Shown in pieces: positions 17,487-25,370 of a stretch of 64,000 bases of DNA (positions within the stretch are counted from its first letter, which is position 1; every line of letters starts with the position of its first letter). Origin of the DNA: Yunchengibacter salinarum (GTDB taxonomy: Bacteria > Pseudomonadota > Alphaproteobacteria > Sphingomonadales > Kordiimonadaceae); contig NZ_JBBJLN010000009.1 in assembly GCF_037658235.1 (NCBI RefSeq), forward strand, positions 124,001 to 188,000, given 5' to 3'. Below the pieces are notes generated by a model. The model ran no database searches. It was given only the letters and a program-made list of their open reading frames with translations, and was not told the DNA's origin. Position numbers and translations under genes: made by a program.

Positions 17487-18287
17487 TCAGAGCAGCCCCA
17501 GCTTGATAAACACGTCCGCCACGTCGTCACCGAAGCGGGTGCCCTTGTGCAGAACGGGCACATCGCTGGGCAGGTCTTTCAGATCCCGGTCATTGTTCTT
17601 GTTGCTGGTGATCAGGGCCACCGGCATGGCGCGCGTGGTGGGCATCGCCTTCAAGGCCGCCGCCAGATCGATTCCCGACAGTTCCGGCATCACGCGGGAG
17701 ACCACCACCGCATCGGGCCGCATGGACGGAATCAGCGACAGCGCATCGATGGTGGAGGCCACATTGATGATGCGATAGCCGCATTCCACCAACTCGCGCG
17801 TGACGATCTTGGTAACGGTGCTCGGCTCCATCACCAGCATCACTTCCACGTCCTGCACGCTCACATCGGATACGTCGAACCCGGCACTGGCGCCTTTGGC
17901 GGGCAGGCGGCGCATCAGGGCGCTCACATCCACGTCCCGCCCCTGCACGAAGGCATCCAGCGTTTCCGCCATGCGATCGACGAAGAAGCGGATATTGGCC
18001 ATGGTGCCGCCTTCGAGGGTCTTCAGGTCGAAAATATAATCCTCGAACCGGTGACAGAGCGCCTTGAGCGCCGTCATGTCAAAGCTGGCGGCGATGGATT
18101 TCAGCGAATGGGCTTCCATCTTCACGCGGGCGAGCGCGCTGCGCATGGTGTCCGATTTAACGTCCGCGCCCGCATCATGGTGCGTCGCCAGATCGGCCAC
18201 GGCCTGGGAAAGCGTGCTCAAGCGGTCCTCGGCGGCATCCACCGCTTCGGTCATCAATTGATCCATGAGATCCTGGTCGGTCAGCAT
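17487..18287 (-). CDS. Hpt domain fused to a degenerate receiver (pseudo-receiver) domain
   Basis: 266 residues from ATG 18287 (GGAGAAGAA upstream). Residues about 5-125 form a helical Hpt domain; EAHSLKSIAASF puts the phosphorylatable His at residue 60. Residues about 147-266 have the length and pattern of a receiver domain (VMEPSTVTKIVTREL ... VMPELSGIDLAAALK ... ALITSNK), but the acidic pair is Met153-Glu154 and the phospho-acceptor Asp is Ser197. So it could take phosphate on His60 but not on its own receiver. It lies next to pleD and divK, suggesting a phosphorelay role in cell-cycle or c-di-GMP control (inference). Confidence 0.75.
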   Translation of the reverse strand: MLTDQDLMDQLMTEAVDAAEDRLSTLSQAVADLATHHDAGADVKSDTMRSALARVKMEAHSLKSIAASFDMTALKALCHRFEDYIFDLKTLEGGTMANIRFFVDRMAETLDAFVQGRDVDVSALMRRLPAKGASAGFDVSDVSVQDVEVMLVMEPSTVTKIVTRELVECGYRIINVASTIDALSLIPSMRPDAVVVSRVMPELSGIDLAAALKAMPTTRAMPVALITSNKNNDRDLKDLPSDVPVLHKGTRFGDDVADVFIKLGLL

Positions 18288-18401
18288 CGGCGTTTCTTCT
18301 CCGTACAACATGAAGGCGCGACAGCCGCTCCGCGCACCACCCAAAAGCTGATCCTTAGTAACAGACAGAGCGGGGATTTGAAGAAAAAACAGGAAGCGGG
18401 C

Positions 18402-18429
18402 TTGACTTCCCCCAAGGGGTGAGTATTTT
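18402..18429 (+). promoter_or_regulatory. Promoter of rpmG
   Basis: TTGACT at 18402-18407 and TATTTT at 18424-18429 are separated by 16 bases, a good sigma-70 type pair. It lies 63 bases before the rpmG start in a gap otherwise free of genes. Confidence 0.65.
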
Positions 18430-18492
18430 TGCGCCCTCGAAGCGGCAGCGACGCACGCGGCCCCACCGAATTTTCAACTGCGGAGATAACCG

Positions 18493-18660
18493 ATGGCAAA
18501 GCCGTCCAGCATCAAGATCAAGCTGGTGAGCACCGCAGACACCGGCTACTATTATGTGACGCGGAAAAACCCGCGCACCATGACCGAAAAAATGGTGATG
18601 CGGAAATATGATCCGGTTGTCCGCAAGCATGTGGACTTCAAGGAAGCCAAGATCAAGTAA
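18493..18660 (+). CDS. rpmG: 50S ribosomal protein L33
   Basis: A 55-residue basic protein starting MAKPSSIKIKLVSTADTG and containing YYYVTRKNPR and KYDPVVRKHVDFKEAKIK, which is the L33 pattern. It is the Cys-free form that does not bind zinc. GGAG stands upstream of ATG 18493. It is a single-gene unit, with its own promoter at 18402-18429 and a strong terminator 60 bases after the stop. Its place after rnr and before pleD-divK is common in alphaproteobacteria. Confidence 0.97.
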   Translation: MAKPSSIKIKLVSTADTGYYYVTRKNPRTMTEKMVMRKYDPVVRKHVDFKEAKIK

Positions 18661-18716
18661 GCCACGCTCCACCCCGGCCCATGCGGCGCGGATGGAACAA
18701 GGCTGATCCTGTGCGG

Positions 18717-18750
18717 AAAAAACGCTGCCCCTGCGGGGTGGCGTTTTTTG
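18717..18750. terminator. Bidirectional rho-independent terminator (rpmG / pleD)
   Basis: AACGCTGCCCC (18721-18731) pairs with GGGGTGGCGTT (18735-18745) over a three-base loop, with two wobble pairs. The stem is flanked by A-run and T-run on each side (six Ts follow on both strands), so it can end rpmG on the plus strand and pleD on the minus strand. Confidence 0.85.
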
Positions 18751-18807
18751 CGTGCGTGAACTTCTGCGCTCCCGCGCGTCGGCCATGGCACGCCCCGCCG
18801 CCGTCCT

Positions 18808-20190
18808 TCAAAGCGGGGGGCGTTCCGCCTTCAGAACCTTGTTGCGGCCACTCTCCTTGGCGCGATACAGGGCCTTGTCCGCCAGATCAATGAGTTGCGA
18901 GGGGGTGTCTTCCGGCCGGCTTTCCGCCACGCCGATGGATACGGTGATATCCAGCGCACCGTCTTTCAGGCCCACTTCGAAGGACTCTTCCCCCACTTCC
19001 TGGCGCAATCGTTCCCCGATCATTTCCGCCCAGTCGATGGTGGTTTCCGGCATCATCACCACGAATTCCTCCCCGCCATAGCGGGCGGCCAGGTCCACCC
19101 CGCGGATATTCTTGGCGATCCGGTTGGCAAATTCCTTCAGAACCCGGTCCCCCACCGCGTGGCCGTGGGTGTCATTGACCAGCTTGAAATGGTCAATATC
19201 CATCATCATCACGCTCAGCGGCTTCTGGCGGCGCTGGGCGGATTTCAACTGCGTATCCATATGGCTGGTCAGATAGTGCCGGTTATACAGCCCGGTCACC
19301 GCATCCGTGGTGGCAAGCTGCATGGACATGTGGAAATTTTCCCACAACTGATCCGCATAGCGCTTGCGCCGTAGCTGGGTTTTCACCCGCGCGACAAATT
19401 CCATCCGGTCCACCGGGCGCACCACATAATCGTTCACGCCCATCTCAAGCGCCTTGACCAGCAACTGGGTATTGCCGTCATCCACCATCACCAGCACCGG
19501 CACATGGCGGCTTTCCTCAAAGCTGCGCAGCTTGGAGCAGACGCGCAGGCCATCCGTATCCCGCATGGTGAGAGAAACGATGATCAGATCGAAATTCTTT
19601 TCCCGCGCCCGCTCCGCCACATCGTCGCCGCCATGCATGAAGGTGAGATCGCCGAACTCGTCCAGCGCGCGGGCGATTCGCTCCATCACACGTTCCTGCT
19701 CGTCCACCACCAGAATCTGGGCATCATTGGGCAGGTCCATATCGGCATGGGAAATGGCTTCCTGATCGGCGCCCAGGGTCACGCCGGTGGCTTCCCGGTT
19801 GCGCAACTCGTCCAGCATCACCTTCAGGCGCACCAGGGAACGCACCCGCGCGAACAGGGCCAGGTCCTGCACCGGTTTCGTCAGGAAATCCTCGGCGCCC
19901 GCATCAAGCCCGGCCACCCGGTCGGACGGCTGGTCCAGCGCGGTGACCATCACCACCGGAATATGCGCCGTGGCGGGATCGGATTTGATTCGCCGGCATA
20001 CTTCGAAGCCATCCATGCCCGGCATCATCACGTCCAGCAACACGATGTCCGGCTGTTCGCGCGCGATCACTTCCAGCGCCTCCGGCCCGCTATAGGCGGT
20101 CAGCACGTCGAAATATTCACTCGTGAGCTTGGCTTCCAGCAGCTTGACGTTCGGCGGAACGTCATCCACCACCAGTACACGCGCCGTCAT
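18808..20190 (-). CDS. pleD: Diguanylate cyclase response regulator PleD
   Basis: 460 residues in the REC-REC-GGDEF arrangement of PleD. REC1 (1-120) is intact: LVVDDV acidic pair, LLDVMMPGMDG phospho-acceptor Asp, and FLTKP Lys. REC2 (about 153-275) is degenerate, with VDEQ in place of the acidic pair and IIVSL where the acceptor Asp should be; in Caulobacter PleD REC2 acts as a dimerisation adaptor. The catalytic domain carries GGEEF, preceded five residues earlier by the RGVD product-inhibition site. It makes c-di-GMP when REC1 is phosphorylated. It lies 6 bases after divK. Confidence 0.96.
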   Translation of the reverse strand: MTARVLVVDDVPPNVKLLEAKLTSEYFDVLTAYSGPEALEVIAREQPDIVLLDVMMPGMDGFEVCRRIKSDPATAHIPVVMVTALDQPSDRVAGLDAGAEDFLTKPVQDLALFARVRSLVRLKVMLDELRNREATGVTLGADQEAISHADMDLPNDAQILVVDEQERVMERIARALDEFGDLTFMHGGDDVAERAREKNFDLIIVSLTMRDTDGLRVCSKLRSFEESRHVPVLVMVDDGNTQLLVKALEMGVNDYVVRPVDRMEFVARVKTQLRRKRYADQLWENFHMSMQLATTDAVTGLYNRHYLTSHMDTQLKSAQRRQKPLSVMMMDIDHFKLVNDTHGHAVGDRVLKEFANRIAKNIRGVDLAARYGGEEFVVMMPETTIDWAEMIGERLRQEVGEESFEVGLKDGALDITVSIGVAESRPEDTPSQLIDLADKALYRAKESGRNKVLKAERPPL

Positions 20191-20196
20191 ACAAAT

Positions 20197-20562
20197 TTAT
20201 CCCGTGAATTTTTTTACGGTTTCCAGGAAATGCCCGACCGATATGGGCTTTGCGATATAAGCCTCACACCCACCTTCACGGATCTTTTCCTCGTCCCCCT
20301 TCATGGCGAAGGCGGTCACGGCAACCACTGGAATCGCGGCCAGATCCTCATCTTCCTTGAGCCATTTGGTCACTTCCAGACCGGAAACCTCCGGCAACTG
20401 AATATCCATCAGAATCAGATCAGGCTTGTGTTCCCGTGCAAGATCCAGTGCAGCCATGCCATCCCGTGTCTGCACCGTTTCATAGTCATGGGCTTCCAGA
20501 AGGTCGCAAAACAGTTTCATATTCAGATCGTTATCTTCGACGATCAAAACCTTTTTGCCCAT
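20197..20562 (-). CDS. divK: Single-domain response regulator DivK
   Basis: 121 residues, one receiver domain and no output domain. All key residues are present: the acidic pair in LIVEDNDLN, the phospho-acceptor in LILMDIQLPEVSG, the Thr in VAVTAFAM and the Lys in YIAKPIS. In Caulobacter DivK signals between PleC/DivJ and the DivL-CckA-CtrA pathway and controls cell division and polarity. The gene order divK-pleD is the classic one. The start ATG 20562 has a GGGGG-type ribosome site. Confidence 0.96.
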   Translation of the reverse strand: MGKKVLIVEDNDLNMKLFCDLLEAHDYETVQTRDGMAALDLAREHKPDLILMDIQLPEVSGLEVTKWLKEDEDLAAIPVVAVTAFAMKGDEEKIREGGCEAYIAKPISVGHFLETVKKFTG

Positions 20563-20617
20563 ATGGCCCCCTGCTGACGCACGAAAGCGTCCTGGAAAAA
20601 ACTCACATACAAATTGA

Positions 20618-20646
20618 ATAATGTCTTGGCATGGAAAGAATTACAA
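20618..20646 (-). promoter_or_regulatory. Candidate divK-pleD promoter
   Basis: Read on the minus strand, TTGTAA (20646-20641) and CATTAT (20623-20618) are 17 bases apart, about 55 bases before the divK ATG. The stretch is AT-rich for this genome. No CtrA-type TTAA-N7-TTAA box is seen in this gap. Confidence 0.45.
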
Positions 20647-20755
20647 GGTCTCCCGCCGAGGGATGCCAAAATTTACGCATATGCCGGAATGTGTTGATCC
20701 GGGGCGGCTCTCACGCCCACACTTCTGACACGCCAGCTATCAAGGATACCCGGTC

Positions 20756-21073
20756 ATGACGGCCTTTCACAACACCAACCGATCCGGCAATGCCACCCTG
20801 TCCATGGAGCAGGCCGAAGCGCTGGCGCTGGAGGCGGTGGGATTCATTTTCGCCGAAGACATGCTGAAAGACCGTTTTCTGGACCTGAGCGGGTTGGACG
20901 CGGCGGCCATCCGGGCCCAGGTGCAGGACCGTGATTTTCTGGCCAGCGTGCTGGAATTTCTGGTCAATTTCGAACCCGACCTGATCGCCTTCAGCGCCCA
21001 TGCGGGCCAATCCCCTGGGCACGTGGTGGCGGCATGGCGCCGGCTGGGCGGCGGCGCGGGGCAGGAATGGTAA
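20756..21073 (+). CDS. DUF3572 family protein
   Basis: 105 residues, helical, with no signal or membrane segment. The core (EQAEALALEAVGFIFAEDMLKDRFLDLSG by motif, then VLEFLVNFEPDLIAFSAHAGQ) matches the small alphaproteobacterial family DUF3572, often found beside divK. The function is unknown. It is divergent from divK and 4 bases ahead of the HAD gene, so it probably starts a plus-strand operon with the HAD protein and dinB. Confidence 0.8.
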   Translation: MTAFHNTNRSGNATLSMEQAEALALEAVGFIFAEDMLKDRFLDLSGLDAAAIRAQVQDRDFLASVLEFLVNFEPDLIAFSAHAGQSPGHVVAAWRRLGGGAGQEW

Positions 21074-21077
21074 CGCC

Positions 21078-21716
21078 ATGAAACCGCTGAAAAAACCGAT
21101 TCTGATACTGGATGCGGATGAGGTGCTGTTGCATTTCCTGCGCCATCTGGAAGGCTTTCTCGGCGATGAGGGCTTTCATCTGCACCTTGAGAGCTTCGCG
21201 CTGAGCGGCAATATCCGCCACGCTCACACCGGCGCCCCGGCCAGCGACGATCAGGTCAAACACCTGATCGTCCGCTTTTTCGAAAGCCGCATAGACGATG
21301 TGCCGCTGGTGGACGGCGCGGTGGCGGGGGTCCGCCGCCTCAAGCGCAGTTTCGAGCCCGTGGTGCTGACCAATGTGCCGGATCATCTGGGGCCGCGCCG
21401 GGCCGCCAGCCTCAAGGCGGCGGGGCTGGACGTGCCGGTGATCACGGGCAGCGGCGCCAAGGGCCCCGGCGTGGCGCGGCTGGCTGAAGGCGGGCGGCCC
21501 GTGGTGTTCGTGGATGATCTGCCGCCCAACCATCAATCCGTGGCGACCCATGTGCCCCACAGCCACCGAATCCAGATGATCGCCGACAGGCGCCTCGCGG
21601 CCCTGGTGGGCCCTGCGCCGCACAGCCATCACCGGATCGATCGCTGGGACGCGCTGGTGGACCATCTGGAAGCCCGCGCCGAGGGGGCGGCGGATACGGG
21701 AACGGGGCAGCCATGA
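21078..21716 (+). CDS. HAD superfamily hydrolase-like protein
   Basis: 212 residues. Motif I is ILDADEV (nucleophile Asp12 and Asp14); motif II is VVLTNV; the motif IV acidic pair appears as VVFVDDLPPN. This is the HAD phosphatase core, with a helical cap of about 80 residues. Substrates of this branch are not known. It lies directly after the DUF3572 gene, and its stop overlaps the dinB ATG by four bases, so expression with dinB is coupled. Confidence 0.75.
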   Translation: MKPLKKPILILDADEVLLHFLRHLEGFLGDEGFHLHLESFALSGNIRHAHTGAPASDDQVKHLIVRFFESRIDDVPLVDGAVAGVRRLKRSFEPVVLTNVPDHLGPRRAASLKAAGLDVPVITGSGAKGPGVARLAEGGRPVVFVDDLPPNHQSVATHVPHSHRIQMIADRRLAALVGPAPHSHHRIDRWDALVDHLEARAEGAADTGTGQP

Positions 21717-23062
21717 CGGGGGCCGCCACCATGGCGGTGCTGTGCCGGGACTGCCTGCACCTGATGCCCGACCGGCCACCGCAAGAGACCGCATCCCCCT
21801 GCCCGCAATGCCGCAGCCGCCGCCGGGTGGCCCATGCGGAACTGACCGGCCTGAGCCTGGCGCATCTGGACTGCGACGCCTTCTATGCCAGCGTGGAAAA
21901 GCGCGACAATCCCGACCTTGCGCGCCATCCGCTGATCATTGGCGGCGGTGATCGGGGCGTGGTGTCCACCGCCTGCTATATCGCCCGCATGAGCGGCGTG
22001 CGCTCGGCCATGCCGATGTCGGAAGCCCGGCGCCGATGCCCGGATGCCATCGTTCTGCCGCCGGACATGGCCAAATATCGCCGCGTGGGACAGGCCGTGC
22101 GGGAACTGATGACCAGCCTTACCCCGTTGGTGGAACCGCTCAGCATTGACGAGGCTTTCATGGACCTGGCGGGAACCGAACGATTGTTCGGCACCTGCCC
22201 CGCCGTGATGCTGGCGGACCTGGCCCGCCGGGTGGAAGCGGATCTGGGCATCACCGTTTCCATCGGCCTTGCGCCCAACAAGTTCCTGGCCAAGCTGGCC
22301 TCGGACATGGACAAGCCGCGCGGTTTCACCGTGATCGGCGCGGCGGAAGCCCCGGCGCGGCTGGCCCCCATGCCCATCAGCGCGATTTTCGGCATCGGCG
22401 CACGCACCGCCGCCACGCTTCAGCGGGACGGTCTCAGCCGGATCGGCCAGCTTCAGACCATGAACGAACGCGGCCTCATGCAGCGCTATGGTGAAACCGG
22501 TCTGCGGCTGGCACGGCTGAGCCGCGGCATCGACCCGCGCCCCGTGACCCCGGATCGCCCGGCCAAAAGCGTCTCCAGCGAAACCACGCTGAGCCGCGAC
22601 CTCAGGGACAAGGCGGGGCTGGAAGCGGTGCTCTGGCGCCAATGCGAGCGCACCGCATCGGACCTGAAAACCAAGACGCTGGCCGGGCTTACCGTCACGC
22701 TGAAGCTGAAAACCAGCACTCACAAAACCATCAGCCGCAGCCACACGCTGGACGCCCCGACCCAGCTTGCCACCACCCTGTTCGAAGAGGGGCGGCATCT
22801 TCTGGCGCCGCTGGTGGACGGCACGCCCTATCGGCTGGTGGGAATCGGGGTGAGCAATTTCCGCCCCGTACAGGAAGCCGACCCGCCGGACCTGATCGAA
22901 CCCGCGCGCACCCGCCGGGCCAGCGCGGAACGGGCCATGGATGCCCTGCGCGCCCGCTATGGTCATGACAGCGTGCAACTGGGCCGGGCTTTGGGGCCGG
23001 ACAGGGGCGAAACTGCCCCTGCGCCGCGCCGACCGGGCGGCAAAAAACGCCGGGACGAATGA
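21713..23062 (+). CDS. dinB: DNA polymerase IV (Y family) with N-terminal Cys4 element
   Basis: 449 residues, longer than typical DinB (about 350). Residues 11-33 carry CxxC-N15-CxxC (Cys11, 14, 30, 33), a likely zinc ribbon before the polymerase. The polymerase core has LDCDAFYASVE and SIDEAFMDL, giving the three catalytic acids, then the thumb (GIGARTAATL) and little-finger domains. It performs error-prone translesion synthesis. The C-terminal end is basic. The gene shares four bases with the upstream HAD gene; no LexA-type box is obvious because the promoter must lie upstream of the operon. Confidence 0.93.
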   Translation: MTGAATMAVLCRDCLHLMPDRPPQETASPCPQCRSRRRVAHAELTGLSLAHLDCDAFYASVEKRDNPDLARHPLIIGGGDRGVVSTACYIARMSGVRSAMPMSEARRRCPDAIVLPPDMAKYRRVGQAVRELMTSLTPLVEPLSIDEAFMDLAGTERLFGTCPAVMLADLARRVEADLGITVSIGLAPNKFLAKLASDMDKPRGFTVIGAAEAPARLAPMPISAIFGIGARTAATLQRDGLSRIGQLQTMNERGLMQRYGETGLRLARLSRGIDPRPVTPDRPAKSVSSETTLSRDLRDKAGLEAVLWRQCERTASDLKTKTLAGLTVTLKLKTSTHKTISRSHTLDAPTQLATTLFEEGRHLLAPLVDGTPYRLVGIGVSNFRPVQEADPPDLIEPARTRRASAERAMDALRARYGHDSVQLGRALGPDRGETAPAPRRPGGKKRRDE

Positions 23063-23213
23063 CCCCGCGACGGGAAAGGCGGGGCCACGCACCGCAACAG
23101 CCCGCGATCCGGGGCGCGGGGCTGGCCATGGGGGCGGCTGGCGAGGGGCTTGAGCATGGCACGCGGCTTGCTTCTCAAGGGCCAGTATCAAACCTATGCC
23201 CCCGGAGGCCCCC

Positions 23214-23912
23214 ATGGGACATCAATCAGCCCGTACTGACCGTGAAGCCATCAACCCCTATGTGTCGCAACTGGCCAGCCGCCTGATCGAAACCGCCACA
23301 CAGGCCGAATTGAAGGTGGACAGCACCGGCTGGCAACTGATCACGGAAATGTTGTCCTTCGCCGCGTCCGCCGAACAGCGCATGGCCGAGCAGCAGGAAC
23401 GCATTGAGGCGCTGGAGCAGCTCTCCGTCACGGATGAACTGACCGGGATCGCCAATCTCCGTGGGCTGCGCAGGGCATTGCGGGAAACGCTGAGCCATTC
23501 CGCCCGGCACCGGCTGTCCGGTGTGCTGGGGTTCATCGACCTGGACGACTTCAAGGATATCAATGACCAATACGGCCATATGGTGGGGGACAGCCTGCTG
23601 CGCCATGTGGCAAGCACATTGGGCGCACAGGTGCGCCCCACGGATTCGGTGGCCCGCATCGCCGGGGACGAATTCGCCGTGATCCTGACCGGCTGTTCCG
23701 AACAGGAAGGCGTACAGCGCCTGCGGCAATTGCAGCGAACCCTGAACGCCACCTGTCTGCACTCGCCCGAAGGCCGGGTCGCTGTGCAGTGTTCCATCGG
23801 CGTGGCACCCTTTGACGGCCTGACCGACCCCTCCGCCCTGATAGAGGCGGCGGATCGCGCCATGTATCAGGACAAGGAAAACCGCCGCGGCGCCCATCTG
23901 AAAGTGCTGTAG
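23214..23912 (+). CDS. GGDEF domain protein (probable diguanylate cyclase)
   Basis: 232 residues from ATG 23214, chosen because GGAGG lies 5 bases upstream. The N-terminal 60 residues are helical and probably coiled-coil (AASAEQRMAEQQERIEALEQL). The GGDEF domain follows: DELTGIANLRGLR, FIDLDDFKDIND, and an AGDEF active-site loop preceded by RPTD, the product-inhibition site. One Gly of the motif is Ala, which is tolerated in active cyclases. It probably makes c-di-GMP in response to an N-terminal dimerisation signal. No sensor or membrane domain is present. Confidence 0.88.
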   Translation: MGHQSARTDREAINPYVSQLASRLIETATQAELKVDSTGWQLITEMLSFAASAEQRMAEQQERIEALEQLSVTDELTGIANLRGLRRALRETLSHSARHRLSGVLGFIDLDDFKDINDQYGHMVGDSLLRHVASTLGAQVRPTDSVARIAGDEFAVILTGCSEQEGVQRLRQLQRTLNATCLHSPEGRVAVQCSIGVAPFDGLTDPSALIEAADRAMYQDKENRRGAHLKVL

Positions 23913-23964
23913 GAACCGCGTCCGCCCCTGCCGGACTGCCGGATCGGCCCACACGATTCCGTGA

Positions 23965-23991
23965 CCCGCCAGGCGGATGCGGGCTCTTTTT
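23965..23991 (+). terminator. Candidate terminator after the GGDEF gene
   Basis: CCCGC (23965-23969) pairs with GCGGG (23979-23983), followed by CTCTTTTT. It lies 50 bases after the stop and before the ridA-like gene. Confidence 0.4.
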
Positions 23992-24057
23992 CCGGGGCCG
24001 ATCCGTGCTAGTCTGCCGCTTCACCTTTATGGAAAGCGTCTCAACAGGGGTTTGATC

Positions 24058-24531
24058 GTGGACGACACACAAACAGTAAGCCAGCGTCTGGCGGCGTTGG
24101 GCCTTGATATCCCCACCCCGGCCACGCCGGTGGCCAATTATCTGCCCTTCATGCAGAGCGGCAATCTGATCAGTATTTCGGGGCAGCTTCCCATGGGGCC
24201 GGACGGGCTGGCCCATGTGGGCTCGGTGGGCGGCGCCATCAGCCTTGAAGAGGCCCAAAAAGCGGCGCGCCTGTGCGCCCTGAACATCATCGCACAGCTC
24301 AAGGCGGCGCTGGACGGCGACCTGGAACGGGTGCGGCAGGTGGTAAAGCTGGGCGGCTTTGTGAACTGCTCGGATACCTTCACCGACCAGCCTGAAGTGA
24401 TCAATGGCGCCAGCGACCTGATGGTGGACGTGTTCGGGGAAAAGGGGCGGCACAGCCGATCCGCCGTGGGCGTCAACGCCCTGCCCCGCGGCGCACCGGT
24501 GGAGGTGGACGCACTGGTGGCGGTGATCTGA
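24058..24531 (+). CDS. RidA family protein
   Basis: 157 residues from GTG 24058, which has AGGGG 6-10 bases upstream. The sequence fits the YjgF/YER057c/UK114 family, long subtype: NLISISGQLP in the middle, VVKLGGFVNC and a C-terminal RSAVGVNALPRGAPVEVDA with the conserved Arg. RidA proteins hydrolyse reactive enamines/imines from PLP enzymes, preventing enzyme damage; this subfamily is less studied. It is followed within 2 bases by the GDPD gene. Confidence 0.9.
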   Translation: MDDTQTVSQRLAALGLDIPTPATPVANYLPFMQSGNLISISGQLPMGPDGLAHVGSVGGAISLEEAQKAARLCALNIIAQLKAALDGDLERVRQVVKLGGFVNCSDTFTDQPEVINGASDLMVDVFGEKGRHSRSAVGVNALPRGAPVEVDALVAVI

Positions 24532-24533
24532 GC

Positions 24534-25307
24534 ATGGGCCGACGGCACGTCAGAAAGGGGGCGCCCCCTCGGTGGCTCACCAGCCGCCCGATCGCCCATC
24601 GCGGCCTGCACGGCGACACCGGCCTGGTGGAAAACACCCTGCCCGCCATCCGGGAGGCCGTGAATCAGGGCCTGGGCATTGAAATCGACGTACGCATGAC
24701 CCGCGACGACATGATCGTGGCCTTTCATGACGATATGCTGACCCGGCTGGCCGGGCGCCCGGATCGGATCGCGGCACTGGTCTGGTCGGACCTGGCGGAC
24801 ATTCCCCTGCACCAGAACGGCGGCACGGCCAGCGTGCCGCTGCTGCGCGACGTGGTGGACGCCATCGGCGAAGCCGTCCCCCTTTTCATCGAGATAAAAG
24901 CCGACGATGTGGCAGACAGGCGCCGCCTGTGTGCCGGGGTGGTTCGCGCATTGGAAGGCTATAAGGGGCCGGTGGCGGTCATGTCGTTCGATCCCCGCCT
25001 GGTTGCGTGGTTCCGCGATTTCGCGCCGGACCTGGCGCGGGGCCTGATCGTGGGGCGCGACTGGCTTCTGGTCATTCGCCGCCGCCTGGCCGCCAGCCTG
25101 TGGCTGCACCGGCTCCGTGCGGATTTTCTGGCCTGTGACATTCGCCTGCTGCCCAACAGCCTGGCGACAAGCTGGCGACGGCGGCGGCGCCCGGTGCTGA
25201 CCTGGACCGTGCGATCGGCCCAGGACGTGGAGGTGGCCAGCGAACATGCGGATCAGGTGATCTTCGAGCGCCCGGCCCCCGTAAAAGCGACGGACACCCC
25301 CGCATGA
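24534..25307 (+). CDS. Glycerophosphodiester phosphodiesterase family protein
   Basis: 257 residues with a GDPD TIM barrel: AHRGLHG (catalytic His22, Arg23), ENT, IEIDVRMTRD with the metal-binding acids, and FHDDML with the second His. Later strands FIEIKAD and VMSFDP also fit. Enzymes of this family split glycerophosphodiesters into glycerol-3-phosphate and an alcohol. There is no signal peptide, so it should be cytoplasmic. It is tightly linked to the RidA gene and the FemAB-like gene, an association I recall as frequent in alphaproteobacteria. Confidence 0.88.
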   Translation: MGRRHVRKGAPPRWLTSRPIAHRGLHGDTGLVENTLPAIREAVNQGLGIEIDVRMTRDDMIVAFHDDMLTRLAGRPDRIAALVWSDLADIPLHQNGGTASVPLLRDVVDAIGEAVPLFIEIKADDVADRRRLCAGVVRALEGYKGPVAVMSFDPRLVAWFRDFAPDLARGLIVGRDWLLVIRRRLAASLWLHRLRADFLACDIRLLPNSLATSWRRRRRPVLTWTVRSAQDVEVASEHADQVIFERPAPVKATDTPA

Positions 25308-25370
25308 CACGCCGTCGGCGATGACGGGTACGCCGTCAACCCCATGTGCCATTTCTGAAATGAGGTCCGT

